Counted from the first letter of the stretch, positions 27,206-35,105 are shown. The stretch: DNA of 64,000 nt from an uncultured Lachnospiraceae bacterium (GCA_947172645.1 CAMWBY010000006.1:62001-126000); one strand, 5' to 3'. Made by a program: numbers and translations. Notes: generated from the sequence alone by a model not told the origin.

Positions 27206-28342
27206 TCATTCGTCCGTATTACAGTAATCCGACACAAGCCGGATTGCAATATCTTTCGCTATCGCACTGGATACATTCATACCGTCATTTCTCCCAAGGT
27301 ACGCGCAGAAGTAAATATTTCTCCCTTCATGTTCTGCAAATCCGGTAAACCATGCATCCACAACAACCCCCTGGTCTTTACCCATTCCGGTTTTCCCATA
27401 TATGGAAATATTCGAATCATCCACATCGGCGCCCAAATCCGGCACTAACATCACTTGCTTTAATGCATCCAACGTCTTCCCGGAATAAGCAGACTCTTCG
27501 CCGAAAATACGCTCCATCACCGCTGTCTGTTCGATGGGCGAAACAGCTAAGGATGATTCAATCCAGAATCCGGTCAGGGCACGGTTACTATTGTTTGTGT
27601 TCAACCGCCCTTCCCAGTCCGAAATATCACAGTTACCGTACCGAAGCCTGTTTAGTTCTTCCTGCATCTTCTCTTGCCCGATTTCATCTACGACTTCACG
27701 GAAATACCAGACACAGGAAGCGCGGAACGCCTCATGAAAATCAATGTCATGGTTCCAGTCCTCATTCCAGAACACCTCCCCGCTCCATGTATGGGTCGAA
27801 TCCTCCGGCACAATGATTCCTTCTTCCAACGCAATCAATGACGAAATAATCTTAAACGTGGAACATGGCGAGCGTCTGGTCTGAGCAAGCTCTGCGTTAA
27901 ATACTGTACACCGCATGTTGGAAACATCATATATTGCTGCCGACCCGTTCAAGCCGTCAAAGTATTCTGACCAGTCCGCTTCCACAGTCTGTATCTGTGC
28001 TTCTTCCGACTCTGCTAGCTCTTCCTCACTTATTCCTTCCGATACTACGACGCCTTCATTTCCTGTATCTGCCTGTCCTGTCTCCGAATCTGGCTGTTTC
28101 TTCTGCCCCTCATCTGAGTCCGGCTGTTCACTTCTCTGCCCTTCCTCTGAATCTGGCTGTTCATTATCCTGCCTTTCCTCCGGACCTAACTGTTCACTCT
28201 TCTGTCCTTCTTCTTGCTCCGGCTGTTTCTTTTGTCCGCGGCCGCCGGAGCAGCCACCTAAAATAAATGTGCAAACCATAGCAAAACATACTATTTTGAA
28301 AATAGACATCTGTTTTGCCATAAAAGCATTATGCTTCCCCAT
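27206..28342 (-). CDS. Lipoprotein class D beta-lactamase homologue
   Basis: Exported serine hydrolase of the OXA/BlaR sensor fold. The 378-residue product has a lipoprotein signal with lipobox LGGC (Cys 31), a Gln/Glu-rich linker of five 10-11-residue repeats (38-91), and then the class D domain. All catalytic motifs are there: STFK (161-164), SCV (209-211), YGN (235-237) and KTG (317-319). Beta-lactam hydrolysis is expected from these motifs but not proven; a penicillin-binding role is possible. The start is uncertain (ATG at 28342 with AAGGA, or 28321). No membrane transducer domain is present, unlike BlaR1. It overlaps the NifX-like gene. Confidence 0.85.
   Translation of the reverse strand: MGKHNAFMAKQMSIFKIVCFAMVCTFILGGCSGGRGQKKQPEQEEGQKSEQLGPEERQDNEQPDSEEGQRSEQPDSDEGQKKQPDSETGQADTGNEGVVVSEGISEEELAESEEAQIQTVEADWSEYFDGLNGSAAIYDVSNMRCTVFNAELAQTRRSPCSTFKIISSLIALEEGIIVPEDSTHTWSGEVFWNEDWNHDIDFHEAFRASCVWYFREVVDEIGQEKMQEELNRLRYGNCDISDWEGRLNTNNSNRALTGFWIESSLAVSPIEQTAVMERIFGEESAYSGKTLDALKQVMLVPDLGADVDDSNISIYGKTGMGKDQGVVVDAWFTGFAEHEGRNIYFCAYLGRNDGMNVSSAIAKDIAIRLVSDYCNTDE
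28070..28231 (-). repeat. Imperfect 30-33-bp tandem repeats coding the lipoprotein linker
   Basis: About five units encode variants of (K/R/D)(S/N/K)EQPDSEEGQ. Unit length is a multiple of three, so copy-number change would alter only spacer length between membrane anchor and enzyme domain. Confidence 0.8.
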
Positions 28343-28745
28343 TGCCTGCGCATCCTTTTCCTTCTCCGCAGTGATGCTCTTCCCCACACTGGTGCTCTTC
28401 TCCATGATGTCCATGGTGGTCGCACTGGATGTCAGGATTATATGCTAATTTTCCTGCAAGGAATGCGTTCACCGCATCATCTGCGCTGCCTGACACACCG
28501 CCGAAAAGCCGAATCCCACTCTGTGCCAAAGCCGCCTGCGCGCCTGCGCCGATTCCTCCACAGATAAGCGTGTCCACATTCCATTCCACAAGCATTCCCG
28601 CCAAAGCACCGTGTCCGTTTCCGTCCGTTCCCGCTACTTGCGCACTTGTCACCTTGCCATCCGTAATATCGTAGATTTTAAACTGTTCTGTACGCCCAAA
28701 GTGTTGAAATACATTTCCATTCTCATAAGTAACCGCAATCTTCAT
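28329..28745 (-). CDS. NifX/NifB-associated dinitrogenase-cofactor-domain protein
   Basis: A 138-residue member of the NifX-like superfamily of iron-sulfur or iron-molybdenum cofactor carriers. The core is MKIAVTYENGNVFQHFGRTEQF through VDTLICGGIGAGAQAAL. The C-terminus is a His/Cys-rich tail (DHHGHHGEEHQCGEEHHC) that should bind metal. The ATG at 28745 follows AGGAGGAAG. No nitrogenase genes are near, as is normal for this family in Clostridia. Its 3' end overlaps the possible start of the beta-lactamase homologue. Confidence 0.88.
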   Translation of the reverse strand: MKIAVTYENGNVFQHFGRTEQFKIYDITDGKVTSAQVAGTDGNGHGALAGMLVEWNVDTLICGGIGAGAQAALAQSGIRLFGGVSGSADDAVNAFLAGKLAYNPDIQCDHHGHHGEEHQCGEEHHCGEGKGCAGNGEA

Positions 28746-28999
28746 ATTCTCTCTTCCTCCTGTCTTTCTGTATCCGGTCTGTCTGCCGGTTGGCTGCATT
28801 GTATTATTCTACCATAATATGGCTTTATCGTAAAATCCAATCAATCATCGTTGACGCGGACAGGCTGATGGGTAAATTACTGGTTTATATAACAAGATTC
28901 CCTGTATATTCAAATTATACCTCAATTTTTCATAAATTCCTATATATTGCACACTTCCTTTTCACACAGAATTGCCTACAGTAAACGTATGTTTGGCTC

Positions 29000-29028
29000 T
29001 TGAATCCTGCTGCCAAATGTGCTATATT
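29000..29028 (+). promoter_or_regulatory. Promoter of antisense RNA A
   Basis: TTGAAT (29000-29005), exactly 17 bp, TATATT (29023-29028). The predicted start is about 29035, which lies at the end of the toxin mRNA terminator. Confidence 0.65.
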
Positions 29029-29036
29029 ATGCATAG

Positions 29037-29068
29037 AAAAAGGGAAAGCCATAGAAGCGGCTCTACCC
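29037..29068 (-). terminator. Terminator of the 31-residue peptide mRNA
   Basis: On the minus strand GGGTAGAGCC pairs with GGCTTTCCC (one bulged T, one G-T pair), loop GCTTCTAT, then TTTTTC. Confidence 0.65.
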
Positions 29069-29102
29069 CTCAAATGACAAATGATAACCTCATATGAGGT
29101 CA

Positions 29103-29142
29103 GCCGTCACTATTGGTGGTAGTGGCGGCTATTTCTTTTTTC
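29103..29142 (+). terminator. Terminator of antisense RNA A
   Basis: GCCGTCACTA (29103-29112) and TAGTGGCGGC (29120-29129) form a 10-bp stem with one G-T pair, then TATTTCTTTTTT. It sits over the last codons of the toxin gene on the other strand. Confidence 0.75.
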
Positions 29143-29224
29143 CCTTGTAAACCTGATAAATCAAATTCGCAAGGGCGACAATGAGTATACCAATCTGGAT
29201 TAAATCCTGATATGTAACATACAT
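29129..29224 (-). CDS. Holin-like toxin peptide, 31 residues
   Basis: Encodes MYVTYQDLIQIGILIVALAN followed by a lysine-rich tail ending KGKKK: an N-terminal polar head, one membrane helix (about 8-25) and a basic end, matching the putative holin-like toxin (Hol-Tox, PF16935) pattern. The ATG at 29224 is 7 bp behind AAGGAGGG. It has its own promoter (TTGCCA-17-TATACT) and terminator, and an antisense RNA on the other strand. Expected to act in the membrane if overproduced; this is family-level knowledge. Confidence 0.8.
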   Translation of the reverse strand: MYVTYQDLIQIGILIVALANLIYQVYKGKKK

Positions 29225-29229
29225 TGTAC

Positions 29230-29270
29230 CGCCCTCCTTTCTTTCGTCTGGAGGGCTGCTTGAACCCTCC
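29230..29270 (-). promoter_or_regulatory. Leader hairpins that can hide the toxin A ribosome binding site
   Basis: On the minus strand GCCCTCC (29250-29256) is exactly complementary to the binding-site GGAGGGC (29230-29236), with loop AGACGAAAGAAA. The same GCCCTCC can instead pair with an upstream GGAGGG (29265-29270). The two foldings exclude each other, a possible on/off switch. Confidence 0.65.
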
Positions 29271-29324
29271 GCAAAATACAAGAGGGGTAAAGCCGCCTTT
29301 GGCTCTATGGTCTCCCATGAACGG

Positions 29325-29353
29325 AGTATAACACACATTTCCGTGTCTGGCAA
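29325..29353 (-). promoter_or_regulatory. Promoter of the 31-residue toxin gene
   Basis: Minus strand TTGCCA (29348-29353), 17-bp spacer, TATACT (29325-29330). A leader of about 94 nt follows. Confidence 0.7.
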
Positions 29354-29483
29354 TTACAATATTCTGTTTTTTTCTCAACGAAAAACCTTCCCCTCACATA
29401 ACTTAGCCTGGGCAAATGACACATGCCCAGGCTAAGCCAGAAGAATATTGTAAAAAATTTGTTGCCAGTGTTATGCCGGTGTA

Positions 29484-29630
29484 CTAGAAGAACCTCGGTG
29501 ACACATTAAGCAGTGTATACGAATTCCTTCTGAGCACTTCCGCGGGCCTGTCTGCGTCGCCCGCCCGTCCCAAAGCCATCAGGTTTCTCACAAAATAAGT
29601 TTCTACCATCGTTCTCATGTAATTTTTCAT
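29484..29630 (-). CDS. Possible small basic protein, 48 residues
   Basis: Starts MKNYMRTMVETYFVRNLMAL, continues with a Gly/Arg/Asp part and ends VSPRFF. The ATG at 29630 has AAAGGCGGG about 7 bp upstream. It lies divergent from the AraC gene in a 420-bp gap with nothing else. Codon choice looks normal and the start/binding-site pair is convincing, but I do not recognise it. Confidence 0.5.
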   Translation of the reverse strand: MKNYMRTMVETYFVRNLMALGRAGDADRPAEVLRRNSYTLLNVSPRFF

Positions 29631-29801
29631 AGTCAGCCCGCCTTTCTCCCTTATGGATTTGTCCGCCTGCCTAAGAGAGGTTCCCCTTCTCTTTTCCTTG
29701 CGTCTCTTGTTTGGTTCTGATATAATAATAGTCGTTCCAGACAGGAATATCTATCATATTTGTAGCCACATATTATAATAATCGTATTTTGGAGGCTTGT
29801 T

Positions 29802-30689
29802 ATGATTTACATGAATGTAATGTCGGACTCATCGGAAGTCACAGTCTATAACTGTTCCGATATGCTTGTCTATATAGAGACGATGGATTTATCAGACTTC
29901 CCCGACATGAGAGGGCTTTGCCACTGGCATAAAGATATTGAGATTGCCTATATCATAGACGGGGAGATGGATTACCACATCAATGGGAAAACCGTCCATT
30001 TGGAAAAAGAGAACTGTCTTGTCATCAATTCCCAACAATTGCATTACGGGGCTTCTCACCATCACCATGCCTGCAAATTTCTCTGCATCCGTTTCCATCC
30101 AAAGATTCTGGCCGCAGACCCATCCGTATACCAAAACTATGTGGCGACTTTGACCGAGAGCAATGCAATTGACTATCTTATCTATCGGGAGGACACTCTT
30201 AACTACCGCGAAATCGAAACATTGGTCGACCGCCTGTACCGTATCCGGACAGCAAAGAAAGACGCTTATGAGTTGGAACTCATAAGCGCCTTGTACCTTC
30301 TCTGGTGCACGCTGTTCAGGCAATGCCAAGAACGTCTTTCCCTGGAACCTGAACCCGGCCACCACGACCTGGTTCTACAGAAAAAAATGGTTTCTTATAT
30401 CCAGGAGCATTACAAGGAGCCTGTCACGTTGGATGAAATTGCCGCATCCGCAAACATAAGCCGCAGCAAATGCTGTATTGTGTTTAAAAAGTACCTACAA
30501 CAGACCCCTATTGACTTTTTGAATAAATACCGTCTGGAACTAAGCCGCCGCTATCTGGCCGATACAGAGACAAACATCACGCAGATTGCCTTTTCCTGCG
30601 GATTTAACCACTTAAGCTATTATTCCAAAATATTTTGCAGGGAATACGGATGCACGCCTACAGAATACCGGAAAGGGATACGGATGTAA
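29802..30689 (+). CDS. AraC-family transcriptional regulator
   Basis: A 295-residue regulator with an N-terminal cupin-type sensor (HWHKDIEIAYIIDGEMDYHINGK, HHHHACKFLCIRFHP) and a C-terminal double helix-turn-helix (about 195-292) ending in the AraC signature IAFSCGFNHLSYYSKIFCREYGCTP, here spread over residues 262-286. The ATG at 29802 is behind GGAGGC. The target is not obvious; carbohydrate operons are typical, but the divergent neighbour is a 48-residue gene and the next gene is a sirtuin. Confidence 0.9.
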   Translation: MIYMNVMSDSSEVTVYNCSDMLVYIETMDLSDFPDMRGLCHWHKDIEIAYIIDGEMDYHINGKTVHLEKENCLVINSQQLHYGASHHHHACKFLCIRFHPKILAADPSVYQNYVATLTESNAIDYLIYREDTLNYREIETLVDRLYRIRTAKKDAYELELISALYLLWCTLFRQCQERLSLEPEPGHHDLVLQKKMVSYIQEHYKEPVTLDEIAASANISRSKCCIVFKKYLQQTPIDFLNKYRLELSRRYLADTETNITQIAFSCGFNHLSYYSKIFCREYGCTPTEYRKGIRM

Positions 30690-30860
30690 ACTAGTCATCT
30701 GACAGAACGGATACTGGATAATCCCGGAAGTGTTATGTTCTTAAAGGAATCCGGAATATTTTGTGCAAACACACACTTTTAAGTAATCGCATTCTATTAT
30801 AAGCAGAATCTTATTTCAACATGTTATTCCTATTTTTTATGTATTTACACAATTTTATGT

Positions 30861-30889
30861 AGTATAGGGACTCGGAGCAATCGTGTCAA
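30861..30889 (-). promoter_or_regulatory. Near-consensus promoter pointing antisense into araC
   Basis: Minus strand TTGACA (30884-30889), 17-bp spacer, TATACT (30861-30866). It lies past the end of the sirtuin gene and directs transcription leftward toward the 3' end of the AraC gene, where no leftward gene exists. The remainder of 30690-30960 shows nothing else. Confidence 0.55.
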
Positions 30890-30960
30890 TGTGAATGACC
30901 TGATTTGACCTGATATTTTCATTATGCCCACAAATGAACGAAGTAATTGACTCTGTTGTC

Positions 30961-31836
30961 TTATAATTGTTCGAGTACCTTCCCAATATCTGCATTGATA
31001 CAGATGGAGCGGTCTCCGATTTCCGTTGGTGCGCAGGATTCCCCATAATTGACACAGGCGTACACCGCCTTGGGATTCTCCGCAGTCATCTGCCAGAAAG
31101 GGTACTTGATAATGCCGGGCGTGTTATATCCCACGCCTAATTCCAGAAACATAACAGCCGCATCCCGGTTTTCCCGCAGAAACAATTCATACCGTCTGGC
31201 CGCCCTGTACCAACCTTCATCCTGCACAAACGTATCATCAGCCCGGAGATTCATGCCCATAGGCTCCCCACATTTGGGACAATACGGTATCAGCTCATCC
31301 GGCACAGTCATCTTCGCCGTCATGCCATCCGGCAAATAAAGAACATTGTCTGTACCGATTTCCCATCCCTGCGCTCTCACCATTTTGCGCACTGCTTCTT
31401 CATTGTCATAGGTTTCTTCGTGGCATGGCCTGCTGCACTGGAATAATCCATAATCTCCCTGCGTATAATACAGTCTTTCCTTTGCAAATCCTGCTTTCTG
31501 GAAACAATGGTCAACGTTGGTCGTAATGACAAAATAATTTTTGTCCTTCACTAACTCATACAGTTCCCGATACAGTGGTTTCGGGGCATCCATATAACGG
31601 TTAATATAGATATACCTGCTCCAATATGCCCAGTATTCATTGAAAGTTTCATAAGGATAAAAGCCTCCTGAGTACATATCTGTAAAATGATATTTCTCCC
31701 CAAAATCCTTAAAATACATCTGGAAACGTTCCCCACTGTACGTAAATCCTGCGGCGGTGGATAATCCCGCTCCTGCACCGATAATGACGGTATCCGTCTG
31801 TTTTAACTGCTGCCTGAGTTTTTGTAATTTATTCAT
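30961..31836 (-). CDS. Class M-type sirtuin (predicted ADP-ribosyltransferase)
   Basis: Sir2-fold NAD-dependent enzyme, 291 residues. It carries the NAD loop GAGAGLSTAAG (20-30), GERF (35-38), TTNVD (105-109) and zinc cysteines 134, 138, 186 and 189. The position of the catalytic His is a Gln (TQGDY, Gln 126), the hallmark of SirTM proteins, which ADP-ribosylate lipoyl-carrier GcvH-L instead of deacylating. SirTM genes normally sit with a macrodomain, GcvH-L and LplA2; none of these is within the window. Start ATG 31836 with GGGGGA upstream. Family call is from motif memory. Confidence 0.85.
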   Translation of the reverse strand: MNKLQKLRQQLKQTDTVIIGAGAGLSTAAGFTYSGERFQMYFKDFGEKYHFTDMYSGGFYPYETFNEYWAYWSRYIYINRYMDAPKPLYRELYELVKDKNYFVITTNVDHCFQKAGFAKERLYYTQGDYGLFQCSRPCHEETYDNEEAVRKMVRAQGWEIGTDNVLYLPDGMTAKMTVPDELIPYCPKCGEPMGMNLRADDTFVQDEGWYRAARRYELFLRENRDAAVMFLELGVGYNTPGIIKYPFWQMTAENPKAVYACVNYGESCAPTEIGDRSICINADIGKVLEQL

Positions 31837-32017
31837 CTTAATCCCCCATTTCTTTCCGAAGCCTGCAAGCTTTCGTCCGCAGGTCTAAATTTCCCGGCAG
31901 AATAAACAACCATTAAAATGCCTCGACAGCTATATGTTATCAGGAAGCGGCCTTCTGAAAAAGTACGCACTTTTTTGTTACCCGGTTATAAAAAAGTAAC
32001 TTATAGATAAACAAATA

Positions 32018-32497
32018 TTATGGATGCAAAGGGCAAACCATGATGTATTCTTCTTCATTCTCATCAACGGTTTCAAACCCGACTTTCCTGTACATCTTCA
32101 CGGCATAATTTGCTTTCTGGACAGCAAGCGAAGCCTGTCTATAACCCTTTTGCCGTAATGTGCGGAGCATTTCTTCCATCAATCCAGTCCCAATCCCAAA
32201 TCCCCTGTACTCTTTATATAATGAAATGGCAAAGGATGGCGTCTCATCGTCCACATGCCCGTAGTCGTCCATAATACGGACCCAGACTGCCCCCACAACC
32301 ATGCCGCCGGTTTCCGCCACCAGGCAGACATCGTCTTTTTGTTCCCCAAAATCTGTCAAATATACTTGCAGCTCGGGCTTCTTTATAATAGATTTCGGCG
32401 GGGCCTCCTCTCCTTCCGGCACGAAAATCGCCTCATACAAAAAATCCTCGAGCAAACCATATTCTTCTTTCCGTATCTCTCTGATTGCATATTCCAT
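32018..32497 (-). CDS. GNAT-family N-acetyltransferase
   Basis: Acetyl-CoA-dependent acetyltransferase of 159 residues. The CoA-binding signature is YRGFGIGTGLMEEMLRTLRQKGY, spanning about 95-117, followed by NYAVKMYRKVGF. I start at the ATG at 32497, 4 bp behind GAGGGA; earlier in-frame starts lie within the MATE gene. It is next in line after the MATE gene (42-bp gap) and probably co-transcribed. Substrate unknown. Confidence 0.87.
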   Translation of the reverse strand: MEYAIREIRKEEYGLLEDFLYEAIFVPEGEEAPPKSIIKKPELQVYLTDFGEQKDDVCLVAETGGMVVGAVWVRIMDDYGHVDDETPSFAISLYKEYRGFGIGTGLMEEMLRTLRQKGYRQASLAVQKANYAVKMYRKVGFETVDENEEEYIMVCPLHP

Positions 32498-32538
32498 AAA
32501 TTCCCTCATTTCTGCGCAGCTTTGGCGCCGTTTTGTCT

Positions 32539-33951
32539 TCATTCTACAGCTTCGGCACCGGCTGCGCAATCATCTTTTATCTGATACATCCCATCCATTT
32601 TCCTAAGTTCACGTATACAAAAAGCGCCAGACAGCACAAAAGCAAGCGCATCCGCAATAGGGCCCGCCCACAAAATCCCTGTCAGCCCTAAAATCCTGGA
32701 CGCCGCCAACATAGCAGGAACATAGAACAACAGCTGCTTGGACAAAGACACCACAGCGGCTTTTACCGGCTGCCCGATAGCCTGGAACAGCACGCCCGCG
32801 CACATCTGGACGCCGTTTAAGAAAGTAAGCAGTAAGTAAACATGAAAGCACTGGACAGCAAATCTCTCATATAGCTCCGATTCTGTCCCGAATATACGGA
32901 TGAGCTGCAAAGGAAAGCACTGAAAAACAATCCACGCTGCAAAAGTAATAAGAGTACAGGTTCCGGCGCTTAATAAAAAGGTCTGCTTCACCCGTTCGTA
33001 TTTCTTCGCGCCATAGTTAAAGCCCAGAATAGGCTGGCTTCCGCTCGCCACGCCAATCCCTACGGAAAAAGCAATCATGCTCACTTTCATGCACAGCCCA
33101 AAAGTGGTGATAGGAATATCCGGCCCAAATTCTGAGAGGGCGCCGTACTTGGTCAGCAGGTTGTTGGAAACCATCGCAATCACCGTAGACGTCAGATTAT
33201 TAAAGCAACTTGCAAAACCCAAGCTTGCAATCCTTCCGACCATACGTATCTCCACGAAAAAGGATTCCTTCTGCAGCCTGATATTCCGAAACCGAAAAAG
33301 ATACGCCACATTGCACAAAAAACCGATAAACTGACTGAAAACCGTTGCAAGAGCCGCGCCTTCCACACCCCAATGGAACACAAAAATGAAGACAGGGTCA
33401 AGTACCGTATTGATTACGGCGCCTATCATCATCGCAAACATTGCATATTTCGGGCTTCCGTCTGTACGGATTGCTGAGTTAATGACCGTCGCCACAATTG
33501 CGAAGGGAAACCCTATGACAATAATGCGCCCATAGCCTAAAGCATAGGGAAGAATGTTTTTAGTCGCCCCAAACACCAGGCAAAGTGGCTGTAGAAAGCC
33601 AAACGCCAACACAGTAAATAGTATACTGACAACGCCAGAAAAGACTAAAGAATTTCCTACGCCTTTCGCCGCCTTCTCCGGTTTGCCCTGCCCTAAGTGT
33701 AGACTGAAATATGCTGCGAGTCCGTCCCCGAATAAAGTGGACACCGCAATGGCCATTGTTGCTATCGGCGCTATAATATTGGTTGCCCCATTGCCAAGAA
33801 AACCTACGCCCTGGCCGATAAAAATCTGGTCAACCATATTGTAGAGTGAATTGATGATAAGTGAAATAATACTTGGAACGGCATACCTTGCCAACAGTCT
33901 TCCCACACGTTCACACCCTAGCGGATTTTCCACATTTAACACTTTTTCCAT
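32539..33951 (-). CDS. MATE-family efflux pump
   Basis: Cation-coupled multidrug/toxin exporter, 470 residues with 12 predicted membrane segments in two halves. It includes INSLYNMVDQIFIGQGVGFLG in the first helix pair and GSQPILGFNYGAKKYERVKQ in the second half, both typical of the family. The ATG at 33951 is behind TAGGAGGAG. The MarR-type gene lies upstream, and two copies of a TTAGAATTCTAA palindrome lie in the space between, so repression by that regulator is likely. Confidence 0.92.
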   Translation of the reverse strand: MEKVLNVENPLGCERVGRLLARYAVPSIISLIINSLYNMVDQIFIGQGVGFLGNGATNIIAPIATMAIAVSTLFGDGLAAYFSLHLGQGKPEKAAKGVGNSLVFSGVVSILFTVLAFGFLQPLCLVFGATKNILPYALGYGRIIVIGFPFAIVATVINSAIRTDGSPKYAMFAMMIGAVINTVLDPVFIFVFHWGVEGAALATVFSQFIGFLCNVAYLFRFRNIRLQKESFFVEIRMVGRIASLGFASCFNNLTSTVIAMVSNNLLTKYGALSEFGPDIPITTFGLCMKVSMIAFSVGIGVASGSQPILGFNYGAKKYERVKQTFLLSAGTCTLITFAAWIVFQCFPLQLIRIFGTESELYERFAVQCFHVYLLLTFLNGVQMCAGVLFQAIGQPVKAAVVSLSKQLLFYVPAMLAASRILGLTGILWAGPIADALAFVLSGAFCIRELRKMDGMYQIKDDCAAGAEAVE

Positions 33952-33993
33952 AACAAAATCTCCTCCTATCCTTAAATACCATATGATTTTATG

Positions 33994-34003
33994 TAGAATT
34001 CTA
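33994..34003. promoter_or_regulatory. MarR operator copy 1 (before the MATE gene)
   Basis: TAGAATTCTA palindrome, 42 bp upstream of the MATE start. The same core recurs at 34112-34121 and 34666-34675. Confidence 0.7.
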
Positions 34004-34110
34004 AGTAATATGATAAAGTGAAGCTCTCCTCATCTCCATCCTGCCACTTAGCCTGGCTCTGCCAAAAATCCATCCTATTTTGCTGCACCTTATATCATGC
34101 GCTTAATATA

Positions 34111-34122
34111 TTAGAATTCTAA
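34111..34122. promoter_or_regulatory. MarR operator copy 2
   Basis: TTAGAATTCTAA, a perfect 12-bp palindrome 28 bp past the marR stop and 159 bp before the MATE start. Confidence 0.7.
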
Positions 34123-34150
34123 GTATATGCGTAAAATGAATCTACATGCC

Positions 34151-34579
34151 TCATTCATCTGCATTCTTCGTCATCCGCAAAATAACGGACTCAAACACCT
34201 CCAATTCCTCTTCCGGTATTCCCACAAACATACTGCGCATATAAGCATTGACACGGTTAATGATATCCTCTTGCATCGCCTTTGTTTTCTCTGTAAGCAC
34301 AAGCTTCTTATAACGCCCGTCAGACGCAAGGCTTTCCCTGCGCAGATAACCATTGCGCTCTAAATTATTGATAAGGCTAGTGACTGAGGAACCTTTAATT
34401 TCCAAAAACTCCTCCAAATCCTTCGGAAAAATATCCTTGCGGACAGATTCCACAATAATGTAGTGGAGGACAAGTCCCTGGATACAGGTCAATTCAGAAT
34501 CAGAAAAATAACCGGCAAAGTGCCGCTGCATTTTTCTGTTCAGCTTATCATAGCGCTCCATCAGTCTTTTTTCGTTCAT
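34151..34579 (-). CDS. MarR-family transcriptional regulator
   Basis: Winged-helix repressor, 142 residues. The recognition region is DLEEFLEIKGSSVTSLINNLERNGYL, running about 62-87, then the wing SDGRYKKLVLTEK. The ATG at 34579 has GGAAGA upstream; the longer reading from 34651 would start beyond the operator. It sits in front of a MATE exporter, with a shared palindrome on both sides, which points to autoregulation and control of the exporter. Confidence 0.9.
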   Translation of the reverse strand: MNEKRLMERYDKLNRKMQRHFAGYFSDSELTCIQGLVLHYIIVESVRKDIFPKDLEEFLEIKGSSVTSLINNLERNGYLRRESLASDGRYKKLVLTEKTKAMQEDIINRVNAYMRSMFVGIPEEELEVFESVILRMTKNADE

Positions 34580-34663
34580 AGTGTCTTCCACTCTTCTACA
34601 TCCTACGGATTTAGGCAGCACTGAAAGCTCTATATTATCAATAGCCGCCATACCAAGATATTA

Positions 34664-34675
34664 CTTAGAATTCTA
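34664..34675. promoter_or_regulatory. MarR operator copy 3 (before marR)
   Basis: CTTAGAATTCTA, core TAGAATTCTA at 34666-34675, 87 bp upstream of the marR start; the autoregulatory site. Confidence 0.7.
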
Positions 34676-34742
34676 TTTAACAATAGTATTAACACAAGAG
34701 GCCTCCACTGTCAAGAATGATTTGATTTGCGCACACCTTTCG

Positions 34743-34771
34743 TTGTGGTTCCTCCAGGCATATGTTATAAT
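34743..34771 (+). promoter_or_regulatory. Predicted promoter of the 89-residue membrane protein
   Basis: TTGTGG (34743-34748), 17-bp spacer, TATAAT (34766-34771), 64 bp before the start codon. Confidence 0.6.
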
Positions 34772-34835
34772 TGCAATACCATTAACAGCATCTCAACGTA
34801 ACCTCAAAGCTTAACCGGAAAGGCAGGAAAATGCA

Positions 34836-35105
34836 ATGAAAAAAATAGACTGGAAAAGATTCAATTTAGCATGTTGGCTGGAAATTATCTTATCTTATTT
34901 CTTACCTTTCAAAGTGACGGACGCTTTCCAGTACCAGATTGGTTTTCCTTCGCCCTTTCTGTCTGTATACGCCACGCAGCCTGGCACAAGTCCTTTTACA
35001 TCAATGCACTTAAACCCTCTGGGATTTTTGTTTGATGCAATTGTCATCTATCTGGTTATCTCTGTCTGCGTAAGCGCCTGCCAGAACTTGCGCTTAACTG
35101 CTTAA
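34836..35105 (+). CDS. Small membrane protein, 89 residues
   Basis: Two hydrophobic stretches (about 10-25 and 65-84) with a polar loop rich in Phe, Pro and Tyr between them. The ATG at 34836 has AGGAAAATGC upstream, and a good promoter precedes it. I do not recognise it. It overlaps the convergent gene by 12 bp at the 3' end. Confidence 0.6.
   Translation: MKKIDWKRFNLACWLEIILSYFLPFKVTDAFQYQIGFPSPFLSVYATQPGTSPFTSMHLNPLGFLFDAIVIYLVISVCVSACQNLRLTA

Larger units (their letters stand above)
29035..29142 (+). ncRNA. Predicted antisense RNA A (type I antitoxin-like)
   Basis: About 108 nt from a near-consensus promoter to a Rho-independent terminator. It contains the perfect palindrome ACCTCATATGAGGT (29087-29100). 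It is complementary to the 3' end of the 31-residue peptide gene and its whole 3' untranslated region, the geometry of txpA/RatA. Prediction only; no transcript evidence. Confidence 0.6.

Noticed and set aside
28800..29000. Insertion-sequence or prophage boundary before the peptide locus A
   Set aside because: Region is A+T-rich with no terminal repeats, transposase or integrase fragment.
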